DNA of 64,000 nucleotides, from the NCBI RefSeq assembly GCF_019649055.1, contig NW_026570336.1, forward strand, positions 248,001 through 312,000. Direction: 5' to 3'. The notes beneath the pieces are model-generated. The model was not told the DNA's origin and made no database searches. It saw only the letters and a list, made by a program, of their open reading frames with translations. The position numbers and the translations under genes are program-made. Shown piece after piece: positions 11,331 to 24,100 of the stretch (positions within the stretch are counted from its first letter, which is position 1; every line of letters starts with the position of its first letter). The stretch comes from Paramacrobiotus metropolitanus (lineage: Eukaryota; Tardigrada; Eutardigrada; Parachela; Macrobiotidae).

Positions 11331-12542
11331 TTACTTATCTGTAGGTGAATAAAAAAATACCGACGTATTGATATATATACGTAAAAAACTTGCAGATACT
11401 TTCGTCTGTGCTTTCTCGGCGTTGATACAATACAGCGTCCACATCCGCGAAGTTCCCGGTGAGGCACGAACTACTGCCTGCTGCCCGAAGGCAGCATTAC
11501 CGCATCAGTGTTGGTATACTGAAAGGGTGTTTCTTATTTATCAACTGTTTTTGCCGTTACGTGTATCCCGTAGCGATCTTCCACACCGAACATCGGCACA
11601 GAACCGGTGCACGTCAGTTGTCTGCCGGAAGCGCATCACGCCGGGTGACGCGTTATAGCCACCCCCTTTCCGCACCCCGTTTACTACAGACATCCGTTTT
11701 TTCTTAATTTATCTGTTTTAAGACATTCTTTTCGCAGTTAACATTTATGTACAGTTCTTGTGCATCCGGAGCACGCGTTACATACAGTTATCATGTCGTG
11801 CATTCGCAGAAAGTACATCCTCGCGTCGACTGCAAGATTTGTCTTCTTTGTTTAATCTGTTAAACGGTAAGCAGTTCATTACTTCTAGCACTGGCTTCCA
11901 AGCGATCCTGACAATAGATTTGATCCATGAAAATGCTGACAAGTAACTGGAAATCAGCTTTTTGCTTTTCAGCAGTCTAACCTTTTTGCTTTTCCTAGGG
12001 TGCACCAGAGTGCAACAAGGACTGCGTCAATAAGAAGATCAAATGGATACGAAAATATGTGATCAAAATAGCAGTAAAGTACGAGGCAGTTGTAACAACT
12101 TAACAAGGCAGTTCTATGAGGCGGAAGCCAATTATTAGCACGGTTCGAAAAATCTTTCATTTTCTGTTTCCTTGCAACTGTATAAAAAAATTCATTAGGT
12201 CAGCCTGGTAAAACCGAATATAATTTATTGCTTATATTTTAATATTCACATTCATTACCCAAATTATTCCTTAGGAAAAAATAAAAAGGAGTATCTTAAC
12301 TTTTGGAAACCAGTTCTGCAACAAAACTGTAATTAAGTTTTGCTCGGAGCGGTGTATGTTGCATCATCATACATGGATTTGAAATCACGCTACAAGAAAC
12401 ACAGCGTCAATATGCGACTACATATAATCCGATGGCAGTTGTTCTCGTAGTATTCTGAATCAGCAAGTCGGCATGACTGCCTGCGCAGTTCAGATAGCGT
12501 GCAAACCCATTTTATCAGGGTAATCACTGCAAAGCAGCGATA
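11331..12542. other. No gene recognised
   Basis: Intergenic sequence upstream of the astacin gene, becoming AT-rich after 12160. I see no exon that I can defend. Confidence 0.4.
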
Positions 12543-13953
12543 ATGTTACACTTCGGATTGGGATGCGGAATCGCATTACTCGTCCTCCTCTGTGGATCTT
12601 CCACAGCCCGAACGCTACCAGATAGTAATTCAAAAATAACTTTCAATTCCGTAACTTGCCTCTACCATCACTGATGTTTTTTAAGGACGTTTAAGTACTA
12701 CAAATTTCTGAATAACTTTATTATACAGTATTTGCAGACTGGAGACAGTATGTTGATGCCGATGCAATGGCAGATAGTAACGACCAATCACGATACAGCA
12801 ACGACTACTGGGAGGGCGACATTGCAGGGATTGATTTCGAAGAGGTATGGCTCGTTATTTATTTGCTCGTTAATTATCAAGAAATCGCTAATGCGCGAGC
12901 GGTATATTGGAAGTTGAAAGGGAATTCCGCCGCCAATGCGGTCGACAACGACGCTTTGCTGTGGCCCAACAACACTGTTCCCTATGAATTCACCACGCAA
13001 ACTTCGGCTACATTCAGTAATCCATTTGACGTTCAAACTATGGTTCAAGAATTCCTTTAGTGTATAACGATTCAAAATAATTCAAATATTTGCAATCACA
13101 AGTTCACAACAATCGGTTTTAGGTTCATCGGAAAAGAAAATGATTAAGGAAGCGATGGATATTATCATGCATTTCACCGGCAACTGCGTCAAATTTGTGC
13201 CTCGCACTTACCAGCTTGACTACGTTAAATTTCAAAAAAGCTTTCAGTGAGCCATCCTCGATAGCAGTCCGCAATCGAACACCCACATTCTGATATGGTA
13301 TAATGCCGTCAGCACTAAAACAGTTCGCTCATTTCAGATGCTCGTCGAATATCGGTCGGTTGGGACAGAAGCAGTTAATACAACTGACACCGAGTTGCAC
13401 AGCCCATTACGGCTGCATCCAGCACGAGCTGATGCACACGCTGGGGTTCTACCACGAACAGTCACGCCTCGATCGGGATGACCACGTTATCATCAACTGG
13501 GATAACATTGCGGCAGGTGCGCTAAATCCTCAACCTAGTAACGCTTCGTGCTGTTGCTTGATAAGATCTTTTGGCGCGTCAGAAGCAAACAGCTTTTTAA
13601 AAAACAGCCATGTCTTAAAAAAAACAAAAATGTGCAGACGATTTTGCTGCTAGACTGTTGACCGATCGCGTTTTTTAGAGGACAAAGCCCAGTTCGAGAA
13701 GCGTAAAGGCGTGACATATGACCTTCCCTACGACTACCAGTCGATTATGCACTACGAATTGAAAGCCTTCGCAAAAGATCCGAATTTCCCTACAATAATA
13801 CCGTTAGTGAAGGGCATGAAAATGGGACAGAACGAGAATCTGAGTCCACTGGACTTGGCCAGGATTTACAATGGGAACATTAGAGTAGTCATTTATGAAA
13901 TTTTGCCTGTTAAAAGGACTTTCGGTGTTACGTTTGCGGTTTACTTGTGCTAG
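12543..13953 (+). CDS. Astacin-family (M12A) zinc metalloprotease
   Basis: This is a multi-exon gene. Exon 1 (12543-12624) encodes a signal peptide, [20 protein letters not shown]. Exon 2 (12738-12844) encodes an acidic propeptide with WEGDI, matching the FxGDI aspartate-switch motif that blocks the zinc in the proenzyme. The catalytic domain starts near 12950 with [12 protein letters not shown]. It continues through [19 protein letters not shown] (to 13246), then after a 91-bp intron through [10 protein letters not shown] and the zinc motif [20 protein letters not shown] (about 13433). After another intron (13517-13678) come YDYQSIMHY (Met-turn, 13741) and [11 protein letters not shown]. The enzyme is secreted and cleaves extracellular proteins. 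The junction between about 13030 and 13123 could not be phased with good splice sites, and the last cysteine-bearing exon is not resolved. The gene may be damaged there. Confidence 0.9.
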
Positions 13954-14793
13954 GTTTCTCCGCTTGCATCCATTTTAGGGACACCAATGGGGCATCGGGT
14001 TGATGTATTTAATATTGGTAGAAACAGGTCGTTGAAATTCTTAATGCAGTTTTTTAATTTAGGTTAGGGACGTGATCTCTGGGCAATAAGCGGGAGTACA
14101 GTGGTCGTAACTACTGTATACTGTTGTCTTTGTCATTTTGCAGCGTCTTTTGCGGTGCACCACTATGCCTTGGTTACAAAGCCGCCCACTATGGCATCCA
14201 TGGTAACAAGTGTTTGAGTGACCACTGGGCGTAACAAAATAAAGTTGCCAAAGCGCCAACAGTCCGGAAACACTCCCCCGTAGTCTAAAGATTCTGTTGC
14301 ACTTTAAATCAGCAAAATCGAGTGATTAAAAGCTGAGATCACTGGCCGGGAAGAAGAGGTGCCGAAATCCTGGCACAGATAATTAGTATTCACATAACTA
14401 GGATAAATGCACGTTGGCGTGCATTGGCAGACCGGAGCGCAGCAGCTTTTCGCGTGTGCGGATGATAATTAATTTTTAACGTGCAACCAGTAGCTCTCTT
14501 AACAATTAACATAATCAATAATTTTAACTTAGCAACATAACCAGCCAACAACATTTTCGAAAGACCTTTCGTAACAACTTTTCGTAAGGAACACACATAC
14601 ATTTTTGCATTGGTGCTGAATTAAGAGGACCTTCGATACGCTGTATCACTATAAGTCCGTTCATGTACGAAGTACCAATATACCACGATTTACATTAAAA
14701 ATTTTACCGTAGGGAATCCAGGCAGCGCTAGCAGTGGCAACTCCCCTCGTAAAATCATCGCAGGAGATTTGCGTTTCATCGAACACGGCGAGC

Positions 14794-15680
14794 ATGGCTT
14801 CAGATGTTACTGCCGCTGCCCCGCATGAGCCTGAAGGTAAGAGTACTTGGTTTACTGGAAGATACTCTGTAGTGCAAACCGCTTGGTGTATGGACTTGTT
14901 AATTGCCTGACACCGTGTTCAAATATGTTTTATGGTCACGAGTATTAGTACACTGTACACATGATTTATAAACCTTCCAGATCGCAGTTCCGATCCAGAA
15001 GACTACGTCTACCCACTGCCCCGTCGCCTATCTTGACCATTACACCTGAAAAGGGCGGAGAACAGTATTCGTCAGATGGCCTGTGCTTAATTTTCCACTT
15101 TCATGCCAACTGTACCCAAGGACAACACAATGACACAGTTTTATTCTACAAACTACTTTGCCACAAACCATACCAAGGAGAACCAGGACTTGCCATTGAG
15201 GAGTTGCCCCGGCCACCCATGCGCAACATTGCCGCTTCTCTGGAAGACTTCCAGAATTTGACCGGCAAACTGTTGCAACCCATTCGTAAACAAATTATTC
15301 AATTCCAGCTCAACTTTGCGGAAAGCAGTCGAGCCACCGGCAAGCTTCGTGAAATGATGCTGATCAACATGCTGCATTTTCGTATATTCGACTGTCGTTC
15401 CAATCTGACTATCCAACGAACGGATTTCACTACTTCTCCGAAGCTTCGCATACTCACTATCACTTGGTGTCGAATTGCATCGCTGGAAGCCGACAGCTTC
15501 TTCTATCTCGTGGATCTTCGTGTCCTTGCTGTGCAGTTTCAATATAAAGGATATATTGGAGACGATACTGACAAAAGAGCCGCCATTTATTGCGACCCGG
15601 CACTTGCGCTGTATCGTGCGTGGATATCCAGGAATCAGTATCTAATCCAGAATCGGGCAGAAGGCAGTGTGTATGTATAA
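14794..15680 (+). pseudogene. Leucine-rich-repeat-like extracellular protein, apparently frameshifted
   Basis: A candidate first exon starts MASDVTAAAPHEPE (14794-14836) and ends at a GTAAGA donor. Spliced to the acceptor at 14980, it reads on as DRSSDPEDYVYPLPRRLS, then stops. One frame over, an open stretch to 15680 reads SSDGLCLIFHFHANC, then LHFRIFDCRSNLTIQRTDF and LRILTITWCRIASLEADSFF. These have the L-x-x-L-x-L spacing of insect or slit-type leucine-rich repeats. One small indel near 15020-15045 would join the two parts. It could be a real lesion or a sequencing error. The end RAWISRNQYL is not recognised. Confidence in LRR identity is moderate. Confidence 0.4.
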
Positions 15681-15894
15681 TGTAGAAGGACTGCAGAACG
15701 AACGCGTTGCAGGAGAAACACCTCGAGTTGAGATGTTCTAGCAACAGCAGCACTTATGTACACAATATTTTGCACGTGTACTCAGTTTTGTATTCAATCC
15801 GGTCAGTGCGTGAATTTCATAATAGCATTAAAGCGATATTTTGAAGTATTTACATATAGAGGGAAAAATGAGTCTAGCCGAACCAGTCCCTTGT

Positions 15895-16070
15895 ACTTCT
15901 GATGTCAGCCGGCTGGTGTCTTACGTTGTGGCTATACATGGCGCTTATGTACCGCGCCTGATTTAGCCGTATGTATGCCGTAACGTCACACTCCAGCCAG
16001 GTGACGGCAGCAGTACAGGGGAACCGGGCCGAGTAGACTTGTTTGTCCCCCTATGTAATTATGTCACATT
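15895..16070 (+). repeat. Dispersed repeat R5, copy 1
   Basis: It matches 44060-44230, sharing GTCAGCCGGCTGG, GCCGTAACGTCACACTCCAG and GGTGACGGCA. The two ends of the repeat are partly complementary to each other. Confidence 0.6.
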
Positions 16071-16121
16071 AAGCTTTCCTGGCTCTTGGCGGGTTCCTGG
16101 GAACACAGATTTGCATCACTT

Positions 16122-16310
16122 TTACACCCACAATATTGTCGCCTCTGTAATAGCGCGCTTTATAACTTCGGCTTTGTAAACCGTGCCAAACGAACCCTTC
16201 GAAGTACATGTATATCTTAAGCCAACTGACGTAAACCAACTGACTGAAATTCTGTATGAGATAAACTGGAGTTTTCTAGCCGTGAATTGCATGTCACAAT
16301 CGTCTTTCAT
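16122..16310 (-). pseudogene. Protein-kinase glycine-loop fragment
   Basis: One minus-strand frame contains KGSFGTVYKAEVIKRAI, which matches the G-x-G-x-F-G-x-V-Y-x-A nucleotide-binding loop of protein kinases, except that the first glycine is serine. No other kinase subdomain (VAIK lysine, HRD, DFG) is visible nearby. At best it is a relic exon, and chance cannot be excluded. Confidence 0.25.
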
Positions 16311-16661
16311 CCGCCACTACAAACGCCAAAGGACATGAAATCGTCGTAACCCTTATTACAAAAATTATAGGTTATCTTTGCGAAATAGGTAACGAGCTCA
16401 AAAAGCAGTATGGTGGAAGAGATTGGAAATTTGTTGAAAGCGTTAGCATAAACAAGTTCCCAAATGCATAGCGAGCATGATGCCATTGCCGATCAAAAGC
16501 AAATCTCCACTCTCCGAGTGATATTCTCTTAACAGGAAGTTTTGCTAGAGCGGTCTCGTACCGCTCATAGTGGCGTTGCTGCAGTCAATCGGCGCATGTA
16601 GCCGGCAGATCTATTGGCCTGTTGACTGTTGGCGAGCCCGGCAGGAAAGTGGCTTTTCTCC

Positions 16662-16795
16662 CATAGATCTGCCGAATTGCACCCACACTTCTGCCGACCC
16701 GACCCTATGCATTGTCTATGAGAACTCCAATAGATCAGCCGAACCGGCGCAACAGCGAAACTTGATATCTCTGTTGAGTGCGAGCCGGTAATAGC
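16662..16795 (+). repeat. Dispersed repeat R2, copy 1
   Basis: The block runs from ATAGATCTGCCGAA through a TATGCATTGTCTATG core and CCAATAGATCAGCCGAACC to GAAACTTGATATC. Further copies are at 17554, 17833 and (inverted) 18950. A shorter piece with CAGATCTATTGGC sits at 16608. Confidence 0.75.
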
Positions 16796-17066
16796 GCGCG
16801 GCTAGGCTGCATCATATACATTATACAACCGCATAAGCATATTGTATCGACACCAAGCAGAGAAAAGTGGGCGCTTTTCCTTCCACCCTGCCTAATCCTT
16901 TCAGAGGGGAGTTTCTGCGGTATGTGATTCATGCGCAGATTTCCACCGCAAAACAAAGTAAATTGTTGAACAGATTTATTACTCCAAATAACCACTTTTC
17001 TAACGCATAAGCTTATAATCTTCTGTGAATAGTGTATCTGTACATTAGGCTTAGACAGTTCTACTT

Positions 17067-17163
17067 AAAATTATCAGGCACTTTATTCGGCAATATGCAC
17101 TACACAACCGGCAATATGCACTACTGTATACAAAATTATCAGGCACTTTATTCGGCAAAATGC
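17067..17163. repeat. Short direct repeats, AAAATTATCAGGCACTTTAT type
   Basis: A 32-base unit with TTATCAGGCACTTTATTCGG occurs at 17067-17098 and 17132-17163. A partial GGCAATATGCACTAC copy lies between them. From 17410 to 17480 a low-complexity run of ACATAAAC units follows. Confidence 0.8.
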
Positions 17164-17553
17164 ACTATTTCGGGTAGCCTCTACATGCGCTGATGTAACT
17201 TTGAACGAACTGGAAAACGTTTACTAAAAAGCCAAGAGTACAGAAAACTCTGTGAGATTGAACAACTGCGAATATTGAACGCCCAGGCGGGAACGCCGCG
17301 TCTCGTAGGCTGCGAATGCCACTGCTAAAAGTGAACAGTTGCTTACATTGAATACTTTCGAAGGAACCATAGGTGTTCAAATTACGCAGGTTTTACTGTA
17401 CCTAAAATTTTTCCACAACATAAACAACATAAACCAACATAACAACATAAACAACATAAACGTTTTCCGCAACATAAACATATTGACCGTTTAAATGGCG
17501 ATGTCATGCAAAGTTTGGGCACCCAGAATTAAAACGCATTTTTTATACAACGA

Positions 17554-17690
17554 CCAATATATCTGCCGAACTGCACCCACACTTCTGCCGACCTGACCCT
17601 ATGCATTGTCTATGGGATCTCCAATAGATCGGCCGAACCGGCACAATAGTGAAACTTGACACTTCTACTGAGCGCAAGCAGCAATCAATA
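17554..17690 (+). repeat. Dispersed repeat R2, copy 2
   Basis: This is a close match to copy 1 over its whole length, including CTGCCGAACTGCACCCACAC and CTATGCATTGTCTATGGG. It ends with ACTTGACACTTCTACTGAGC. Confidence 0.75.
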
Positions 17691-17832
17691 GCGGCGGGCA
17701 GGCTGGAGCATCAGATGCAGCTGCCTAGGCTCCACCGATACCAAACTCGCAGAATATTCGCAACTCGTGCTCTTTATTAATATTTTCGGAAGTATCAAAG
17801 TATGTATTTCCGGAAATAGCATTATCATTCAG

Positions 17833-17960
17833 CAATAGATCTGCTGAACTATGCCAATAGCCCTGGCGACCCGCCTTATGCGTTGTCTATGGGCACTCCA
17901 ATAGATCCGACGAACAAGGATAACAATGAAACCTGATACCACTGTCGAGCACTAGCCGGC
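17833..17960 (+). repeat. Dispersed repeat R2, copy 3
   Basis: This copy is more diverged, with CAATAGATCTGCTGAAC, TATGCGTTGTCTATGGG and CCAATAGATCCGACGAAC. Confidence 0.7.
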
Positions 17961-18949
17961 ATACCGCTGTGTGTTAAATGAGTCTATACGTTCTTGTCAG
18001 ATATGACTATAGGTTTTACGAGCGCGTGTGCTTTTACGAGACTGCCTAATATTATCTTTAGTTGCAACTCTATTGTAGTTTGTACATGCAGTACATAGAC
18101 TGTTAGAGAAACCGCTGCAATTGAATTTATATATTACTCGTACGTGCACATGAGTATATTCATGGTCTTAGTTTTTCCATTCCAAAAAACTTGATTCGCT
18201 TTGTACCAAGGAAAGTTATGATATCAAGTTGATATCAAGCTAATATGTGGTTGATACTATATATATATATATAGTATTATCAAAGCACAAAATTTTTCAG
18301 TCGTCGTTTTGTTTGATTTTTCTTCTAGTGGTCCGGCACTTTCAACTCCCCGTCTGTATGGTAGAAAGCGGTCGATCAATTACATCGTGTCGATTGTCCC
18401 GTGTGACGTATCTGATGTCTTCAGTATGAGAACAGATGTTGTACGGTACTAAATATCCGGTATCCAAAAAACGCAAAAATTTGGAAAAAAATGCAATTGA
18501 TTGACAAATTACACCGCAAACGAATTGGAAAATTATTTTAAATATGAAGAAACATTTCTGGAGAACATACTAAAACCGCCAGAAGCAATTATACCCCAAA
18601 ACATATGTATCACTAGAACTAAAAAATATCCAATGCAAGCGGCTGAAATCCAAACTTCCAGATGCTTACCCTCAGTTTTGTCGGATATCGGATTGACCCA
18701 TGAAAATTTAACCAGCATACTTGTACCAAAACACCCTTTGATAACTTTCATTACTTCGGCATAATTAGAAATTTTGAAAGGTCAGTTTCTGCAAATTGAT
18801 GGATTGCAACCACTACAAGCCTTGCACGACAAAGGTGAACTGTCATCAACCCGGCGTTCTTAATTTTTTAAAGATCGCAAATTTCAACAAAGTGAGTTTG
18901 TCCACCGCAACCATTCCGTTTCGTTTGTCCACCGCAACTGTCGGACAAG

Positions 18950-19097
18950 AACGCATCGGCTCGTTGAGCAGTCACTAGTATATGGTATAGGGTTGTCATC
19001 ACGTCGTCGTTTGGCAGATCTATTGGAGATCCCATAGACAATGCATAGTATCGGGTCGGCAGGGCTATTGACGCAGTTCGGCCAATCTATTGCCGGT
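18950..19097 (-). repeat. Dispersed repeat R2, copy 4 (inverted)
   Basis: The reverse complement carries CAATAGATTGGCCGAACTG, TATGCATTGTCTATGGGATC and CCAATAGATCTGCC in the same order as copies 1-3. It ends about 265 bp downstream of the stop codon of the zinc-finger gene. Confidence 0.7.
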
Positions 19098-19361
19098 AAA
19101 ATTGTTTCCGAAATACTTTGATGTCTTGAGGGTTTAAGGTTAGCCTTGCAAAGCTTAGTACTAATTTTTATATCATAGAAAATTTCAGGTAAACATCGCA
19201 AAAGATAGACAATGAAATAAATAGTCTGTGAGATTAATTGGAAAATAAAATAAAACTGCGAATAATGATAACAACATTCAAATATTTGATTACGTCTTGC
19301 AATAATCATGAACGATGCCGGTTATGCCTGCGTCTCACTTCACAGTAATAAGCACACTCAC

Positions 19362-21152
19362 CTAATTGGCAAAAATTAATCTTGACATTAATACAGATCG
19401 TGCGCTTATCTGATTTTTTGTCGATAAAGGGCAAACCACACAGTGTGGGATGTCCTGTGCATGCGGCCCATCCGTCGGAGCCCAACATCGACGACAAACT
19501 TCCCAGCGCGCTTTCTGAAACATAAAACTTGCAGGTACACCTGCACTTTGTGAGCACTGCATTTTGTTATGTTCATCATACTTACATTGTGACGGGTGCG
19601 CACATGTTGTTCCATTTTGTTCCAATCGACTTTCAGCCCACACAGAGCGCACAGCACGTAGTATTCTTTTTTAGACTCCCTTAAGCGAAAAAATACAAGT
19701 TAAAAATTATAATTTGTACTGAAATTATAAAAATTTAACCAACAACAATTTTATTTTTTTAAACACATCTTAACTAAAACGCTCCCTTAAGAAAAGCAGT
19801 AGAATGCGCTTCCCCGGTTAAACAAAAATACGAATGTAAGTAATCTTGCAGTACGTTTATTACGCACATTTTATACTGATGAAAATCTTCATTACGAACA
19901 GCGGAATACACCCGGCATTTCGCACATCTATGTGTGCAGGGGCCGTGCACAGCATGCGGTGCTTCGAAGTCCAGCGGCTTTCTGATGCAGCTAAGTCCAA
20001 ACGCTCAAGGATTGCTTGGACCACCTACAAAATTAATTATGCCCAAACGTGTACAAAATTGGATGTCGACATCCACAACTCACGTCGAATTTTCCGCCTG
20101 CAGCGAATGGCCGAACCCATTGCGTGACATACTCTGTTGAATCTTGTAGTTTACGCAAAACTTTTGGGCGGAAATGCTCTTCTGGCAAGGCTACATCCGC
20201 AATAAACTTGGCGGGAGCCGACATCTTTTCCAATAACGCCGCGATGTCTCCGTAGTCGAACACAGTTGCTTCCATTGTGTACAGGAGCCGATAATATTTA
20301 ACACCAAGAGCGTTGAGAAATTGCTGTTCAGTTCTGCAGAGAACAAGCGGTTAACACCAGGAGGCTCAAATTAAAAAAATACGTACGGATAGGCGCTGAA
20401 TTTGACCGCTACGGCGTTAAGCGTTTGCAGCATACGCAGTTCTTTCCCCGTCAAAAAGATGCGGCCACCTTGTATCGCAAGTCTATGTAGTTCAGGGAAA
20501 CCGTCCATGAAAGCAACTGGCAAAGCTTAAAACACGTCCTCAACCCAGGTTGAGCGCAAACGGTCACCAGATCGGTCTGCACCGACCCCTCCCGACATGG
20601 CGGTCGACCGCCAATTGATATCGCCGCCTGAATTGATTCCACCAGTTTAGAGCTTTCTTTCTGCACTTCGTTCACCCAAGGCAGCTTGCGAATCGACTTC
20701 CACCCAGGCTTGTAAGGATGTTGACATACAACTGATTTAACTGAAAAAAATAATAGCATTTAAGTTAAATTTAAATGTAGTACCGGTTACTTTCGGCAGC
20801 TCGGACACAGTGACGTATCCTCGGACACAGTATCCGTATATTTCTGATACCAAGTCCTGGCCCTTTCTTCTTCTTTTTTCTTCTCTTTTTCTGCTTGGTC
20901 TTTTATCAAACTTTTGAAACATTCCGTGCAGATAAGGTTTCCGCAACAAGAAGTAACATTGTATTCTGCGGAGTCCGACGTCTGATGCATCATGCATTTG
21001 AATGTGTCATCAATGCGCTGCAAATGTTGCAACACAAATTAAAAAGCACTAACTATTATACACGTAATTAATAACGTTAATTATGATTGCTTCACGTATT
21101 TTAATGATACACTTACCACAGCCGCGCTTTTAATTTTCTTTAGATCCGCCAT
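19362..21152 (-). CDS. Zinc-finger/RING-like protein, 313 residues, seven exons
   Basis: A fully phased model was built from seven minus-strand exons: 21152-21117, 21017-20791, 20731-20676, 20516-20387, 20333-20084, 19675-19586 and 19514-19362. It totals 942 nt including TAG. The start is MADLKKIKSAAV. A RING-like module has C20-x2-H23, then CCGNLICTECF (36-46), a lysine/glutamate-rich helix and CPSC (83-86). The middle (AFMDGFPELHRLAIQGGRIF, TGKELRMLQTL) is unknown. The C-terminus has a C2H2 finger (CALCGLKVDWNKMEQHVRTRH, C242/C245/H257/H262) and a Cys/His cluster (CRRC...HCVVC, 270-291). Introns 3 and 5 (in transcription order) each contain one perfect TGnnnGTCGAC palindrome, the motif that fills the transposon to the right. 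A nuclear or ubiquitin-ligase role is possible but inferred. It may be cargo or an accessory gene of the same element family. Confidence 0.75.
20060..20075. repeat. TGnnnGTCGAC palindrome, site a
   Basis: TGGATGTCGACATCCA is a perfect 16-bp palindrome. It lies in intron 5 of the zinc-finger gene, eight bases inside the donor. The identical sequence recurs at 32931-32946. Confidence 0.95.
20598..20613. repeat. TGnnnGTCGAC palindrome, site b
   Basis: TGGCGGTCGACCGCCA is a perfect 16-bp palindrome in intron 3 of the zinc-finger gene, 538 bp from site a. Confidence 0.95.
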
Positions 21153-24100
21153 GTTTCCACTGTCACGACAAATGATTTTCGAGTACTGAATATTCAAACA
21201 AAAATTAAATTAACACCCGTAGTACTTCATATTAATAAAATCGCTGCCCGTGTAGCTTTATATTTATAAAATCACTAATTTACCAGACTAGAATTTTTTG
21301 GATACCGTGCTTATCCGATCGGATGACTTTGGCAATTTCTGGCTCGTACTCCTTCAACAATTCAATGCCCCAGAATCCAAAAGGTTGCAGTAAGCTGAAA
21401 TTTTAGAATACTGCCGCTATAATACCACCAATGCTAAGAAAACGCTTAGGTACGAAAACCTACGTTAAAGAAGATGAATATGCCGAATACAGAAAACAGG
21501 AAGAAAGTGCAGAAGGCAAAGCCGTACTTTCCGCGCCGGTCAAGAAATCAGACCCGTGGATTACATAATCATCAAATGCCACTGTGTCTCGTGCATGGAA
21601 AGCGCAATGCGCGACAGATGAGCGAAATAATAAATAACTGCACTAATGTGCATAACTGCTCGTTTACAGTTTGGCCCGGAAACAACGGTGCCACTATTTT
21701 TTCCTTCCAGTCAACGCAAAAAATTCAGTACCGGCTCTGTTTACAATATTAAAACTGACTATACTAACGTCTACAAAAATAAGTGCTGACATGAATCTAA
21801 AAGCACCGCTTTAAAAATTTCAGAATAATCAACTAGAAATATAAAATTCGAAGCTGCACAAACAAAGTATACTGTACATGTTGAACCATCTGATGTGATT
21901 TTCTAAACGAGCCGGGGTCCAGTACAGAGAAAACTGACTGCCAGCCACTGCATTAACATACACCTATTCGAAATTATTAATCCAAGCAAAATTTACTTCA
22001 AATTTACTTTAATTTAAACAAAATGTTGTTGCTTAACTGCTTTAGAAGTAGATTTAAATGCTTCAAAGTCGACTAATTATGATGTTACAATTTTTTAGTC
22101 AATATTACAGTATCAGACATTTTTGAAACGGTCATATTGATCGGCGATCTACCGAATATTTGCAGGCACTCAAAAGCCGACACATTCCACCAAGTGCGCT
22201 CGCACAAAAAGTTCAGCCAGTTAAGGAAACATGCTCCCGATCATTAATCATATAAATAACGCCGGATACTTTCCCTTCAGTGTGTCATGATACGGCAAAT
22301 GTGGTAAATAATTCACGAGACTTGACAATTGTCTGCGCACGCGATCCAACATAGAAGACACACTTTTTACACCGAACAATTACCACAACAAGCACTTACC
22401 AATACTCCAACACGTGGAAACCAGAAACCGCACGGTAATCCTGATGCATCCGAAAAACGCGTCTCAAGCAGTCAAATCCACAGTCATACAGTCTACAAAT
22501 ATTATTCCTTCCCCAGATGCTATACAAAAAGCAAAACCACATAAAAGGGCATTCAAAGACAAGTTTTATACAATGTTGTCAAAACGATGAACTCAATATG
22601 CAAGTCATACTGTAGAAGATTAAAACAACTTAGTGAAACTACATATCGGCACATCCGTGAATTTACAAGGGAAAAATTACAATGCTGATAGTAGAATATA
22701 GTGATAATGGTAACTTTTCGACCGATAAAAACGTGAATCTGGAGCGTTTTCAAGGAAATAGCTGCATGCTCATTCCGGTACACAACAACAGATTCAGCAA
22801 CAAACGCAATCATCAATAACGACCAGCCCAAGAGTCATGGCGTCACTCCATACATATAACCAAGCACTATGGAAGAGTGATCGCTACATTGGACAGTTTA
22901 AATATTAGTCAGCCAAATCCAATGCGGGGAAAATTAAACGAAAACACCTTTTTAAAAAAAAAATCAAATTACAGAAAAGCCGATTACTGTAACCGGTAAA
23001 AATAAATTATTGTATAAAACAATTTTAAAAAGTATAACAGTAGAATTTCAACAGTCTAAGCATTACAGTAAATCAATTTTACGGCACGAAACCAAATCGC
23101 AGAAGAATTACAGCAAGCAAATTATTTGACTTGAGGATTCAGTTTTAAAGCAGAATGCGGCGTCCTCACAAAAAATACCTCGGCTAAAAATAAACCAACT
23201 CATCAGGCAACCTTTTTTTTTATTTTCATTCTGAAAACAAAGGGAGAGTAACTAACAAGGACTTAAAGAACTACAATAAATTATTAGTCATTACTACAAA
23301 ACGTATGCGCTTGAACAAAAACCCAGTGTTACATAATCATTCCACGCATGCTGTAAATAATTTGCAAGACAAGCCCTTACAAAAATTTTCCGAAGACATT
23401 AATCGACAAATAGTAAAAAATTCGTAAACAATCGAAACCGACAAAACAATTCTTCAACTGCTCAATTGACTACTGACTAATAACAGTGTACGTTGTACAA
23501 CAACACTGGTGTGATGTGAGCGTTCAGATTCAACAGTAGATGTACAGGCTCAAAAGGTGAGTTCCGTACTTTGCAAGTCTCTGCGTTAGCAATACTTCTA
23601 CGAAAGCAAAGCTGAAAAACGGCAACACAAATCAAACAAACCTTTTGCTCCGCTGAATGCTGTTCACATGGACGTCGACCGAAACTTCGGCCTGTCAAGC
23701 TTAATCCCAGAATTAACCCACATCCGCTGACAGTCACCCGCTTGGACGACAACGACAAATTCTTCTTATTCCGCAGCAGTCCGTGTCGTCTCTCGCGCGC
23801 GCACTTGCTGATACAGATCCGCTGATACACAGATCGCTATTGCACAAGAACACAATTTAAATAAATCGTCGAATTGATCCACAATAAGGGCCCATAATGA
23901 TAAGAACTGTGGACAAATAATTAAACCAGAATCAGCTCAATTAACATGGAGTAGAGTACATCAACGGAAGTTCTTCGTTTGTGGCGTTGCGGAGAAAATC
24001 AATATGGCCGCTTACGTAGTAAGTACAGTATTTCTACTGCAGTAAAAACGTGTGTCACATTAACAGCTTACCCAATGCGGGTGGCGTGCAAGACTGCATT

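Noticed and set aside
16122-16310. Functional protein kinase gene
   Set aside because: Only the glycine loop is present. No lysine, HRD or DFG motif follows on the strand, so at most it is a relic.
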